A stretch of 7,098 bases of DNA from Nitrososphaeraceae archaeon (lineage in GTDB: Archaea; Thermoproteota; Nitrososphaeria; Nitrososphaerales; Nitrososphaeraceae), in assembly GCA_025922735.1 (NCBI GenBank), contig JAICHI010000056.1:1-7098 (forward strand), given 5' to 3'. Each line of letters starts with the position of its first letter. Position 1 is the first letter of the stretch. The position numbers were made by a program, and so were the translations under genes. Under the pieces are notes generated by a model, which saw nothing but the letters and a program-made list of their open reading frames with translations, did no database searches and had not been told where the DNA came from. Shown piece by piece: positions 1 through 5,985 of the stretch.

Positions 1-17
1 ATTTCCAAAAGCCCCAT

Positions 18-437
18 TCAAGACCGGCTAGGGATCCTCAGGAACTTGTCCGTATTCTTGCGAACAAGAGGTATTATCTTTTCCATTATTATCTCGTGCA
101 CGCTCCGCCCTGCCTCTACGTCAAATGATAGCAGGAGCACATAAAAGAGTCGGCTGTTCTCGTCAGCAATGGGAATTGTCGCCCTGACGAGCTTGGCGTA
201 GTTTGACGTGGCGTAATTGATTTTGCCTAGCATGTACTCCCACCTAAGGCGCGTATATTGGCGAGTGGCGGCAGTGATTGCATATTGCGCCCGCTCCTCA
301 GGAGTGAGCAGTGGTTTGAGTCCCTTCCGTTCCGCTGTTGCCACAAGGTGGCCATCTCCATCTGCAATGCCGGCAAACCTGATCGACTTGTCAAGGGCAA
401 TCACCTTGTCGCAAAATTCCTGAAAGAATGGCTTCAT
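18..437 (-). CDS. DUF6659-like small thaumarchaeal protein, function unknown
   Basis: A 139-residue protein with ATG start and TGA stop. No enzyme motif, signal peptide or membrane span is visible. The N-terminal half has the pattern I associate with thaumarchaeal DUF6659 proteins: a short acidic helix, then 'IRFAGIADGDGHLVA' (residues 19-33), 'KGLKPLLTPEE' (38-48), an Arg/Tyr-rich helix with 'YMLGKINYA' (68-76), and a hydrophobic strand 'LVRATIPIAD' (83-92). The alternating strands and helices would suit a small roadblock/profilin-like sensor or scaffold fold, but that is inference. The family assignment rests on memory of the pattern. The gene stands alone and diverges from the ribosomal protein operon. 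A TATA-like box about 27 bp upstream of the ATG suggests a nearly leaderless transcript. The ORF is confident and the family name moderately so; no function is offered. Confidence 0.8.
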   Translation of the reverse strand: MKPFFQEFCDKVIALDKSIRFAGIADGDGHLVATAERKGLKPLLTPEERAQYAITAATRQYTRLRWEYMLGKINYATSNYAKLVRATIPIADENSRLFYVLLLSFDVEAGRSVHEIIMEKIIPLVRKNTDKFLRIPSRS

Positions 438-459
438 TCAATTTATCTCCAAAAGCTGA

Positions 460-467
460 GTATATTT
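460..467 (-). promoter_or_regulatory. TATA-like box for the DUF6659-like gene
   Basis: On the minus strand this reads AAATATAC, preceded by the A-rich stretch CGAAAATC, which could act as a BRE. Its centre lies about 27 bp before the ATG at 437. That is the spacing expected between an archaeal TATA box and a transcription start at the first base of the start codon, so a leaderless mRNA is plausible. There is no Shine-Dalgarno-like sequence in front of the ATG, which agrees with this. The same AT-rich block read on the plus strand (GTATATTT) could also serve the divergent ribosomal operon. Confidence 0.4.
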
Positions 468-490
468 GATTTTCGTACAGACCTAAGCAA

Positions 491-499
491 ATACTTAAA
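491..499 (+). promoter_or_regulatory. TATA-like box for the rps24e-rps27ae operon
   Basis: ATACTTAAA preceded by AAGCAA gives a reasonable BRE/TATA pair. Its centre is only about 20 bp before the ATG at 515, so a start 26-27 bp downstream would fall near 521, just inside the assigned gene. Either the box used lies farther left (the AT-rich block at 460-467 would give a leader of about 25 nt) or translation starts at a later codon. The assignment is therefore tentative. Confidence 0.3.
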
Positions 500-514
500 T
501 GGGCTACACTGATC

Positions 515-916
515 ATGGTGTCTGCTTTGACTGCTCAGGAAGTTGCAATGCTAGAGGATCATAGGAACTCTCTGTTGAACAGGCGCGAGGTAAGGGTGCT
601 TTTCAGAGGAGCAGCTGGCAAGATCAATAGGAATGAGGCTGCCGAGAAAATAGCTAACCAGCTCAATGTCAATAAAAAGCAAGTTGTTCCAATAAACCTT
701 AGATGTCAAACTGGCATGACAGATGTTCATGGTATATTATACGTCTATGACGATGAAAATGAGGCTGCGAGGCAGCTACCACACTACAGGCTGCTGAGGA
801 CACTCCCAAGGGAGGAAAGGAAGAAGATACTTGATGAAGAAAAGGCAGCCAAGCTTAAAGCCAAGCAGGCAGCTGCTACTTCGAAGACTGGTGCTGCTGC
901 AGGTGGTAAGAAGTAA
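515..916 (+). CDS. rps24e: 30S ribosomal protein S24e
   Basis: A 133-residue small-subunit ribosomal protein. The S24e core is clear: 'NSLLNRREVRVLF' (residues 18-30) matches the family's NPLLNRREV signature. It is followed by the helix 'EAAEKIANQLNV' (41-52), the strand 'KQVVPINLRCQTGM' (55-68) and 'HGILYVYDDENEA' (72-84). After about residue 98 comes a Lys/Ala-rich charged tail of some 35 residues, probably disordered and rRNA-binding. I kept the ATG at 515 because residues 7-17 supply the first beta strand found in family members. An internal ATG at 548, with AGGAAG five bases before it, would remove that strand. The gene shares one base with rps27ae (TAATG), so the two are translationally linked and sit in one operon. 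The identification is firm; the start is less so. Confidence 0.93.
   Translation: MVSALTAQEVAMLEDHRNSLLNRREVRVLFRGAAGKINRNEAAEKIANQLNVNKKQVVPINLRCQTGMTDVHGILYVYDDENEAARQLPHYRLLRTLPREERKKILDEEKAAKLKAKQAAATSKTGAAAGGKK
901..906 (+). promoter_or_regulatory. Shine-Dalgarno-like site for rps27ae inside rps24e
   Basis: AGGTGG lies nine bases before the ATG at 916. Its first five bases match the AGGTG part of the archaeal consensus GGAGGTGATC. It is encoded by the Gly-Gly codons near the end of rps24e, so the second gene of the pair carries its own ribosome binding site in addition to the TAATG stop-start overlap. Most other starts in this window have nothing comparable. Confidence 0.4.
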
Positions 917-1125
917 TGGTGGACAAAAAAGCTAAAGTCAAAGGCGAGGTCGCCATCTACAAGTTCTACATCGTACAAGGAGACAAAGTAACAAGGACTA
1001 GGCGCGATTGCCCTCGCTGCGGCAAGGGGACCTTCATGGCAGAGCACAAGAATAGGTTTACCTGTGGCAAGTGTGGCTTTACTGAGTTCACTCATACTGA
1101 CAGTGCCAAGAAGACCAAAAAGTAA
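916..1125 (+). CDS. rps27ae: 30S ribosomal protein S27ae
   Basis: A 69-residue zinc-ribbon protein of the small subunit. Its four Cys ligands are visible: C32 and C35 in 'CPRC', C50 and C53 in 'CGKC', giving C-x2-C-x14-C-x2-C. The usual S27ae surroundings are present: a basic N-terminus, 'YKFYIVQGDKVTRTRR' (15-30), and 'GFTEF' after the second Cys pair. It lacks the ubiquitin fusion of eukaryotes, as expected in archaea. The length is normal for the family. The start overlaps the rps24e stop by one base, with a Shine-Dalgarno-like AGGTGG upstream. The gene ends with Lys-rich codons whose complement is a T-rich tract, which may act as the terminator of the convergent minus-strand operon. Confidence 0.95.
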   Translation: MVDKKAKVKGEVAIYKFYIVQGDKVTRTRRDCPRCGKGTFMAEHKNRFTCGKCGFTEFTHTDSAKKTKK

Positions 1126-1130
1126 AAAAA
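1117..1130 (-). terminator. Oligo-T terminator of the minus-strand operon
   Basis: Nine bases beyond the TAG stop of the nucleotidyltransferase-kinase gene, the minus strand reads TTTTTTT, AC, TTTTT. Archaeal RNA polymerase terminates at such T-runs without needing a hairpin. The tract overlaps the last codons of the convergent rps27ae gene. Confidence 0.45.
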
Positions 1131-1138
1131 GAAGCTGG

Positions 1139-2779
1139 CTAGCCGACAATAGACTTTATTTCTTTTTTGATCGTATGCACTATAGAAGGTACAAGCACAG
1201 GATAAAACGATTCTATATACCGCTTGCTCTGAATAAGGCTCGAAATATTACTTGGGTATTCGACACTCATATATCCTTCAACAAATTCCTTTGTTATTAT
1301 AGCTGCCATTTTGCTGTTGCGCGTGCTCTTCAGGCCCCAGCTAATAAACTGCGCCACATCCCATGCTGGATCGCCGGCATTAAAGATAAACTGCTCGACG
1401 TCGGTAAAGTAAAGGTGCTTTTCGCTGGCAATGATATTTTTAGGTTTGATATTGCCGAGGGTTGCCCCGGCGCTGTGGATTTTTGCAATCTCTGCTCCAG
1501 CTTTGCTAATCAAACTTGCACCACCTTTGCCCCTCATGCAATCTCTTATTACATCTGCTAGTGTTATGCCGTCGAGAAATTGTGTCACTAGCAGTCTCCT
1601 ATCGAGAACTACTGCCTCAATTAAGGGCGTGTGGAGACCAAGGCTACGTAAATATCGGATCGCCTTATATTCCGAGCCGAGCCTGAAGAGAGGATCCAAC
1701 CTAAACCTTTTTACCGGCGGATTCCACAGACCTTCCATTGCCCACTTTAGTGCTTTTGATTTTGCAAGCTCTTTGACTGCGATTTTGTATTCGTCTGAGC
1801 CATGCTTTAGCACATACATTGTGGTTCTGCTGTTATTTTTTCCGAGCCGCCTCTTTTTTGAAATAGAGTAACTGCCAAGATGTCTAGATAGATCGTCAAG
1901 CCAATTCCTACCATCGACTATTAGTCTACCTTCCGGTAACCTCCAGTATGTCTCCCTTGGATATGACATAAAATCAGGTGGTTTCATCGTCATCCTTACG
2001 CGACGCCGGATTTTCGATTCAGCTTCATTCACAGCAAAGTGTATGATTTTTCTTCCAGCATAAGTGTGCACAAGATATGAGCTGAACTCTCGAAGCCTTT
2101 TTGTAAGCTTTAGACGGGTCTGTCCTTTTTCTATAAATATACGCTTATCTGATATCTGTAAAAGACCATCCTGCCTTGCGGCAAAGATTTCGCTATCCTC
2201 TGCAATAATATCTGCTACTGCCCTATGATAGCCCTCAAGTGCAAACTCTATGTTGTGCTTGGAAGTAGTGTACGTCTTGTAGTAGCTGTAAGCCGCACCT
2301 GCATACAAAGACATCCTGCGCTTTATCTTCGAAAATGCTACAAATTCTAGCGGAAAGATTATTTCTGTACCAAGTACCCCAGTCGATCCTAAGATATCAC
2401 GTACTTCCTCCAAGATAACCCGTCGCTTGTAAGTTTGCTCAATCATCGCAAGAAACTCCGCATTAGCAATCGGTTCGTAAACATGGAGTAAACGACCTAC
2501 TACAAATTCACCAAGGAAGGCACTCTGAGCATCACGCAAGAGTGCTTCGCGGTCAACTGCAAGCGCAGATATCTTCGTACTGGATTCACGAAAATAGGTG
2601 TATTTCACCACGTAGGGGTAATTCTCGAGGACGATAAGGAGGTCTATGTCGCTGTCAGGCCGATTGTAGCCGGCAACCCTTGACCCGTATATGCATGTAG
2701 CAATCATCGTCCGGCTCTTTGCAACTTTGCTAATGCATCTTCTGATTACTTTGAGTTCCTGTGGAGAAATGCTAGACAT
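1139..2779 (-). CDS. Nucleotidyltransferase-kinase-like fusion protein
   Basis: A 546-residue, probably cytoplasmic two-domain protein. Residues about 20-90 form a minimal Pol-beta-type nucleotidyltransferase domain: 'GSRVAG' (32-37), 'SDIDL' (43-47) with metal-binding D44 and D46, and a probable third carboxylate D76 in 'LAVD'. A helical, basic middle region (about 120-310) has no recognised motif. Residues about 320-500 are kinase-like (Bud32/APH type): ATP-anchoring Lys K336 in 'IAVKEL', partner Glu E370, the catalytic-loop equivalent 'LGNIKPKNII' (441-450), metal-binding D460 in 'FTDVEQ', and 'DPAWDVAQF' (470-478) resembling the conserved APH/Bud32 helix. The catalytic-loop Asp is replaced by Asn (N443), so the domain may be inactive as a kinase or may use other chemistry. 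Substrate and reaction are unknown. It is the last gene of its operon and overlaps the upstream metallopeptidase-like gene by 8 bp, so the two are likely co-translated. Confidence 0.85.
   Translation of the reverse strand: MSSISPQELKVIRRCISKVAKSRTMIATCIYGSRVAGYNRPDSDIDLLIVLENYPYVVKYTYFRESSTKISALAVDREALLRDAQSAFLGEFVVGRLLHVYEPIANAEFLAMIEQTYKRRVILEEVRDILGSTGVLGTEIIFPLEFVAFSKIKRRMSLYAGAAYSYYKTYTTSKHNIEFALEGYHRAVADIIAEDSEIFAARQDGLLQISDKRIFIEKGQTRLKLTKRLREFSSYLVHTYAGRKIIHFAVNEAESKIRRRVRMTMKPPDFMSYPRETYWRLPEGRLIVDGRNWLDDLSRHLGSYSISKKRRLGKNNSRTTMYVLKHGSDEYKIAVKELAKSKALKWAMEGLWNPPVKRFRLDPLFRLGSEYKAIRYLRSLGLHTPLIEAVVLDRRLLVTQFLDGITLADVIRDCMRGKGGASLISKAGAEIAKIHSAGATLGNIKPKNIIASEKHLYFTDVEQFIFNAGDPAWDVAQFISWGLKSTRNSKMAAIITKEFVEGYMSVEYPSNISSLIQSKRYIESFYPVLVPSIVHTIKKEIKSIVG
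1157..1168 (+). terminator. Oligo-T terminator of the rps24e-rps27ae operon
   Basis: About 30 bases after the rps27ae stop, the plus strand carries a T-rich run ending in six T residues (1163-1168). It lies inside the 3' end of the convergent gene, where the complement encodes a Lys-rich C-terminus. Its position and composition suit an archaeal oligo-T terminator, but no expression evidence is available. Confidence 0.35.
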
Positions 2780-3494
2780 AGCTGGTTTTTTTCTTTTTGA
2801 GCTTTATGTTTTCAAATTCAATAATTTTGTCTTTGACGCACTGCTCGACCTTGAGGCTCGCCATAGCCTCTATAGGGATTTTCATAATATTCGCATCTAA
2901 TGATACCTTTGAAGTTGGGAGATCTCTGTCCATCCACGTTTTGATGACCTTCTCTTCTAGCTTCAGATCTCTAAACCCTTCGGGGAACCGGGTGGTGATG
3001 TGCCTTATTAGACCAGGGTCGGATTTAAAGACCGCCCGCTCTTCAACGAGCCTAGTCGCGTCAGCATAAATTCCTTCAAAAAGTGTGCTGGACACTTCAT
3101 CAGATATAACCTTCATCTTGAGTATTCTGTTTACAAGCTCCAAGTAGTGCATGAACTCATGCGCCAAAATCGCATGTATTGTGCCCTTGAGGCCATAGGA
3201 AATAAGGGGCGCGGTTATTTGCACAACCACATGTAGTTGCATGTGGGCGTCTACTACTGGTATCGTCCTTGCAAAGAGTATCCCTATCTCAGTAAACTCG
3301 ACGGCAGAGGTAGAGATCACAAGGTTTGGCTCGGCATAATAATAAGGATAATTCAAGCCAGATGCTTCCTCGACTCGCTTAATGCCTTCTATGACTAGCG
3401 GAAACCTTTTCATTACAAGGTCATAAACTTTTTGCGGTATTTGGCCGAGTCTGTAGGCATTATGAACCTTGTAGAGCGGGTCAAAAGTGTTCAT
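2772..3494 (-). CDS. HExxH metallopeptidase-like protein
   Basis: A 240-residue protein I cannot place in a named family. The informative motif is 'AHEFMHYLEL' (residues 111-120), an HExxH zinc-binding motif with H112, E113 and H116 on a predicted helix, as in zincin metallopeptidases. A third ligand is not certain; E140 in 'LFEGIYAD' or E151/E152 in 'LVEERAV' are candidates for a gluzincin-type arrangement. A hydrophobic strand (about 86-100) precedes the motif, as the edge strand does in zincins. No signal peptide or membrane helix is seen, so it probably acts in the cytoplasm. The C-terminus is very Lys-rich ('KLKKKKTSYV'), suggesting contact with nucleic acid or acidic partners. It follows pus10 after 39 bp and overlaps the nucleotidyltransferase-kinase gene by 8 bp. 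It could also be a non-proteolytic zinc protein. Confidence 0.82.
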   Translation of the reverse strand: MNTFDPLYKVHNAYRLGQIPQKVYDLVMKRFPLVIEGIKRVEEASGLNYPYYYAEPNLVISTSAVEFTEIGILFARTIPVVDAHMQLHVVVQITAPLISYGLKGTIHAILAHEFMHYLELVNRILKMKVISDEVSSTLFEGIYADATRLVEERAVFKSDPGLIRHITTRFPEGFRDLKLEEKVIKTWMDRDLPTSKVSLDANIMKIPIEAMASLKVEQCVKDKIIEFENIKLKKKKTSYV

Positions 3495-3533
3495 CTATTG
3501 CTGATGTCAAATTGAGCCGCCGAAAGAAAAACG

Positions 3534-4610
3534 TTACTGAAATTGAACGTTCAATATGTCAAACATAATGCATTCACACTTCGCTCCAAGAATTTCTGAA
3601 ATGTTAGGCTTCATATATTCTTCGCCGCCTACAAGTTGCTTGATCATCAGCCCGCCGTCTGCGACAATTGTAAGGATAAACTGGTTGCTGTCAAGCTGCC
3701 TAACGCGTACAGAATGTAAGCGTTTTATACCTCTTTTTGACTTGTTCTCAAAGCTCACTTTGGACCCAGAGAGGGTATTGAGCTTTTTTAGAGTTTTTTT
3801 TGTCAGGGCATTTTCGCATCTTATGTGGATTTTGGTCTTGACTATAAAGCGTGGTTGGATTACAGGTATATCGTTAATCATTTTCAACATCGCTTTGGCA
3901 CCATTGCCTTTGATCGTCTTATTTTTGAGCTTCCTCTTCTTTGGATTAAAGACTCGTACGTAAAATGGCCTGCCGCTTCCAAGAACCAGGCTGCTCTGAT
4001 CTTCGCTTCCGATCCATGTGAATTTTGGTGTCTGACCCCTAGTAATCCGCACCAGCTCCTTTGCAATGATGCCTTCAACACTGTTAAAGCCGGATAATCC
4101 AGAATAATTGCAGGAATTGCAGCCCTTACCGCCGCAATTAGCGCACTTGTCCTGTCTTTGCGGCAGTCCTCTTGACTTTTTGATGTAAACTCCTGCAAAT
4201 GCAATCGGTCTGGATATGACTGCCAAGTCTACATTGTTCTCCTTATCTACAGTCAGAGTAATCGTGATGTCCGGCTTCCTATATTCCACCTTTTTTCCTA
4301 CCAGCCGGGCGAGCCGTATCCCAAGCTCCCTGGTCAGATAGTGCTTGATATTCGCTCTTCCTCTTATTTTCAGCCGAGCCCTCATTGTGTCTTCCCTCTC
4401 GTACAGCTGAGTCGATAGCGTGGCGCCAATAAGAAAGGTGTCAAATTCAAAGCCCTTGACGGCGGCCAATATGTTGTTTGCTATAGCACCAAGGTTGTCC
4501 ATCAGTCCTCGGCAGATATAGCATGGCCTACTAGACTTGCCTGTACTGATGTGTCTTTCAAGACAGTGCTTGCAAAGTCTGTACTGCTTTAGCAGTGTTT
4601 TCTTGGGCAT
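3534..4610 (-). CDS. pus10: tRNA pseudouridine synthase Pus10
   Basis: A 358-residue archaeal Pus10, the enzyme that makes pseudouridine 54 and 55 in the T-loop of tRNA. The N-terminal zinc site is C13/C16 and C30/C33, followed by a THUMP-like region (about 45-140). The 'VYIKKSRGLPQ' stretch (141-151) and an internal C-x2-C-x4-C-x2-C cluster (C156, C159, C164, C167) match Pus10 proteins. The catalytic segment 'GSEDQSSLVLGSGRPF' (201-216) keeps the presumed catalytic Asp (D204) and the GxGRPF motif. The usual GRED Arg is Ser202, and the VDVR segment after it is QSSL. The C-terminal 'GGLMIKQLVGGEE' and 'KPNISEILG' (319-342) correspond to the family's GGLYIKEF and TxPSVSxLLG motifs. Its ATG overlaps the srp54 stop by one base (TAATG), showing tight coupling. 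Confidence 0.92.
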   Translation of the reverse strand: MPKKTLLKQYRLCKHCLERHISTGKSSRPCYICRGLMDNLGAIANNILAAVKGFEFDTFLIGATLSTQLYEREDTMRARLKIRGRANIKHYLTRELGIRLARLVGKKVEYRKPDITITLTVDKENNVDLAVISRPIAFAGVYIKKSRGLPQRQDKCANCGGKGCNSCNYSGLSGFNSVEGIIAKELVRITRGQTPKFTWIGSEDQSSLVLGSGRPFYVRVFNPKKRKLKNKTIKGNGAKAMLKMINDIPVIQPRFIVKTKIHIRCENALTKKTLKKLNTLSGSKVSFENKSKRGIKRLHSVRVRQLDSNQFILTIVADGGLMIKQLVGGEEYMKPNISEILGAKCECIMFDILNVQFQ

Positions 4611-5980
4611 TAACCAAGACCAAGTTTTCTAAAAAATCCTCCCATTCCTCTACCCTTGTTTTGCTTCATGAAACTCTTGGAGGTGTTGTACTGCTTGATC
4701 ATTTCCTTGATTTCTCCTTCAGCCAGGCCAGAGCCTCTTGCTATCCGTTTTCTCCTTGATTCATTGATAATGTCTGGGTCTTTTCTTTCTTGCTTTGACA
4801 TTGACTGAATGATAAAGCGCCACTTTTCCATCCTCATTTCCATTTCGTCTAGCTTATCTTCCTTGACCATACCTGAAATTCCCAAATTTTCTATGATGTT
4901 CCTAAATCCCATTTTGCTTGCTGATTCCATCTGAGCATAAAAGTCCTCAATAGTCATCTTGCCGCTCATCAGTCGCTTTACCTGGTTCTCGTCTGCCTGA
5001 AGCTCCAGGCCCTTAGCCATCTCTAGCAACGCCTTAATATCTCCCATACCAAGCAGCCTTCCTACAAACCTAGTCGGCGAGAACTGCTCAAGGTCATCGA
5101 TGCGCTCGCCAGTGCCAATGAACATCACCTTTGCACCCGTGGCAGCCGATGCTGCAAGAGCACCTCCTCCTTTGGCAGTACCATCAAGTTTTGTAATGAC
5201 AATGCCTCCAACTGAAGCAGCCTTGTGGAAAGCCTCTGCCTGTTTAAAGGCTCCTTGGCCTATCGTTGAGTCAATAACTAGCAGGACTAAGTCCGGTGTC
5301 ACTGCTTTATGCATCTCACTCATTTCCTGCAGAAGACCTTCTTCTTCTTTGTGCCTTCCGGCAGTATCAATGATTACAACGTCAAGGTTCTGATCCTTGA
5401 AATAAGCAAGCCCATTTCTAGCTATTGCCACGGCGTTATTATTCTGCTCCTCTCCAAAGACTTCAACATTTATTTTGCTGCAGTTCATCTTCAATTGAGT
5501 CAGCGCGCCCGGACGCCAAGTGTCTGCACCAATGACTCCCACCCTATAGCCATGCTTTGTGAGCCACCTTGCCATCTTCGCAGTCACAGTAGTCTTGCCG
5601 CTTCCTTGGATACCGAGCATAAGGACTACATTCTGCTTGCCAGCCTTGAAGAACGACATAGCTAGAGAAGGGTCATCTTCCTGTGCCTTGTCAATTGTCT
5701 TAATGACATCACCGGAATAACCCAGTAGTTTGGCAAGCTCCCCATACAATATTGTAACAATGTGATCCTTCCTTGAAAGCCCCTTTGGAGGCTGCTCGCC
5801 TAGTGCCCTTCGTTTGAGGTTCTGCGTAATAGATATCACAAGTCTGACGTTGACATCTGACTGGAGTAGTGAACGTTGGACATCCTTGCAGATCGAGTCG
5901 ATCAGTTCCTCGTTGATGTCGGATGCTCCTACTATTTTCTTCAGAGCTCCACGAAGGCCTTCGCGCAGGTTATCAAACAT
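4610..5980 (-). CDS. srp54: Signal recognition particle GTPase SRP54
   Basis: A 456-residue SRP54/Ffh protein, which binds signal peptides and SRP RNA and delivers ribosomes to the membrane through a GTP-dependent complex with FtsY. The N domain covers about 1-95. The G domain shows all expected elements: P-loop 'GIQGSGKTT' (123-131), 'DTWRPGA' (153-159), 'DTAGRH' (205-210), 'TKLDG' (263-267) and 'GTGERIDDLEQF' (289-300). The M domain runs from about 325 and includes the RNA-binding helix region 'RRKRIARGSG' (409-418) and a Gly/Met/Lys-rich tail. The segment between N and G domains (about 88-116) seems longer than usual and is partly acidic. The gene follows dph6 by only 5 bp and overlaps pus10 by 1 bp, so it is probably transcribed from the dph6 promoter. 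Its length is normal for archaeal SRP54. Confidence 0.97.
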   Translation of the reverse strand: MFDNLREGLRGALKKIVGASDINEELIDSICKDVQRSLLQSDVNVRLVISITQNLKRRALGEQPPKGLSRKDHIVTILYGELAKLLGYSGDVIKTIDKAQEDDPSLAMSFFKAGKQNVVLMLGIQGSGKTTVTAKMARWLTKHGYRVGVIGADTWRPGALTQLKMNCSKINVEVFGEEQNNNAVAIARNGLAYFKDQNLDVVIIDTAGRHKEEEGLLQEMSEMHKAVTPDLVLLVIDSTIGQGAFKQAEAFHKAASVGGIVITKLDGTAKGGGALAASAATGAKVMFIGTGERIDDLEQFSPTRFVGRLLGMGDIKALLEMAKGLELQADENQVKRLMSGKMTIEDFYAQMESASKMGFRNIIENLGISGMVKEDKLDEMEMRMEKWRFIIQSMSKQERKDPDIINESRRKRIARGSGLAEGEIKEMIKQYNTSKSFMKQNKGRGMGGFFRKLGLG

Positions 5981-5985
5981 CTATA

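Noticed and set aside
1137..1144. 8-bp palindrome GGCTAGCC between the convergent genes
   Set aside because: Too short, with no loop, to be a terminator hairpin or a likely protein site. It includes the stop codon and is probably chance.
784..1149. Minus-strand frame of 121 codons over rps24e and rps27ae
   Set aside because: It is antisense to two clearly recognised ribosomal genes, and its Ser/Ala/Leu-rich, hydrophobic content is what the complement of Lys/Glu-rich codons produces.
1064..1561. Plus-strand frame of 165 codons across the convergent junction
   Set aside because: It overlaps the end of rps27ae in another frame and lies antisense to the kinase-like domain, which has recognisable motifs. 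No independent support.
2783..2798. Run of T residues suggesting a frameshift or terminator at the junction of the metallopeptidase-like and fusion genes
   Set aside because: On the coding strand it is an A-run encoding the Lys-rich C-terminus, so it is not an oligo-T terminator for this strand. Both genes read normally around it, so no frameshift needs to be assumed.
4140..4180. Internal Cys cluster of Pus10 as an inserted zinc finger
   Set aside because: A C-x2-C-x4-C-x2-C element after the SRxxPQ-like stretch is usual in archaeal Pus10 proteins, so it is not an insertion.
3884..4204. Minus-strand frame of 106 codons within pus10
   Set aside because: It is in another frame of the same strand as pus10, over its Cys cluster and catalytic motif. 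The pus10 frame is clearly the coding one.
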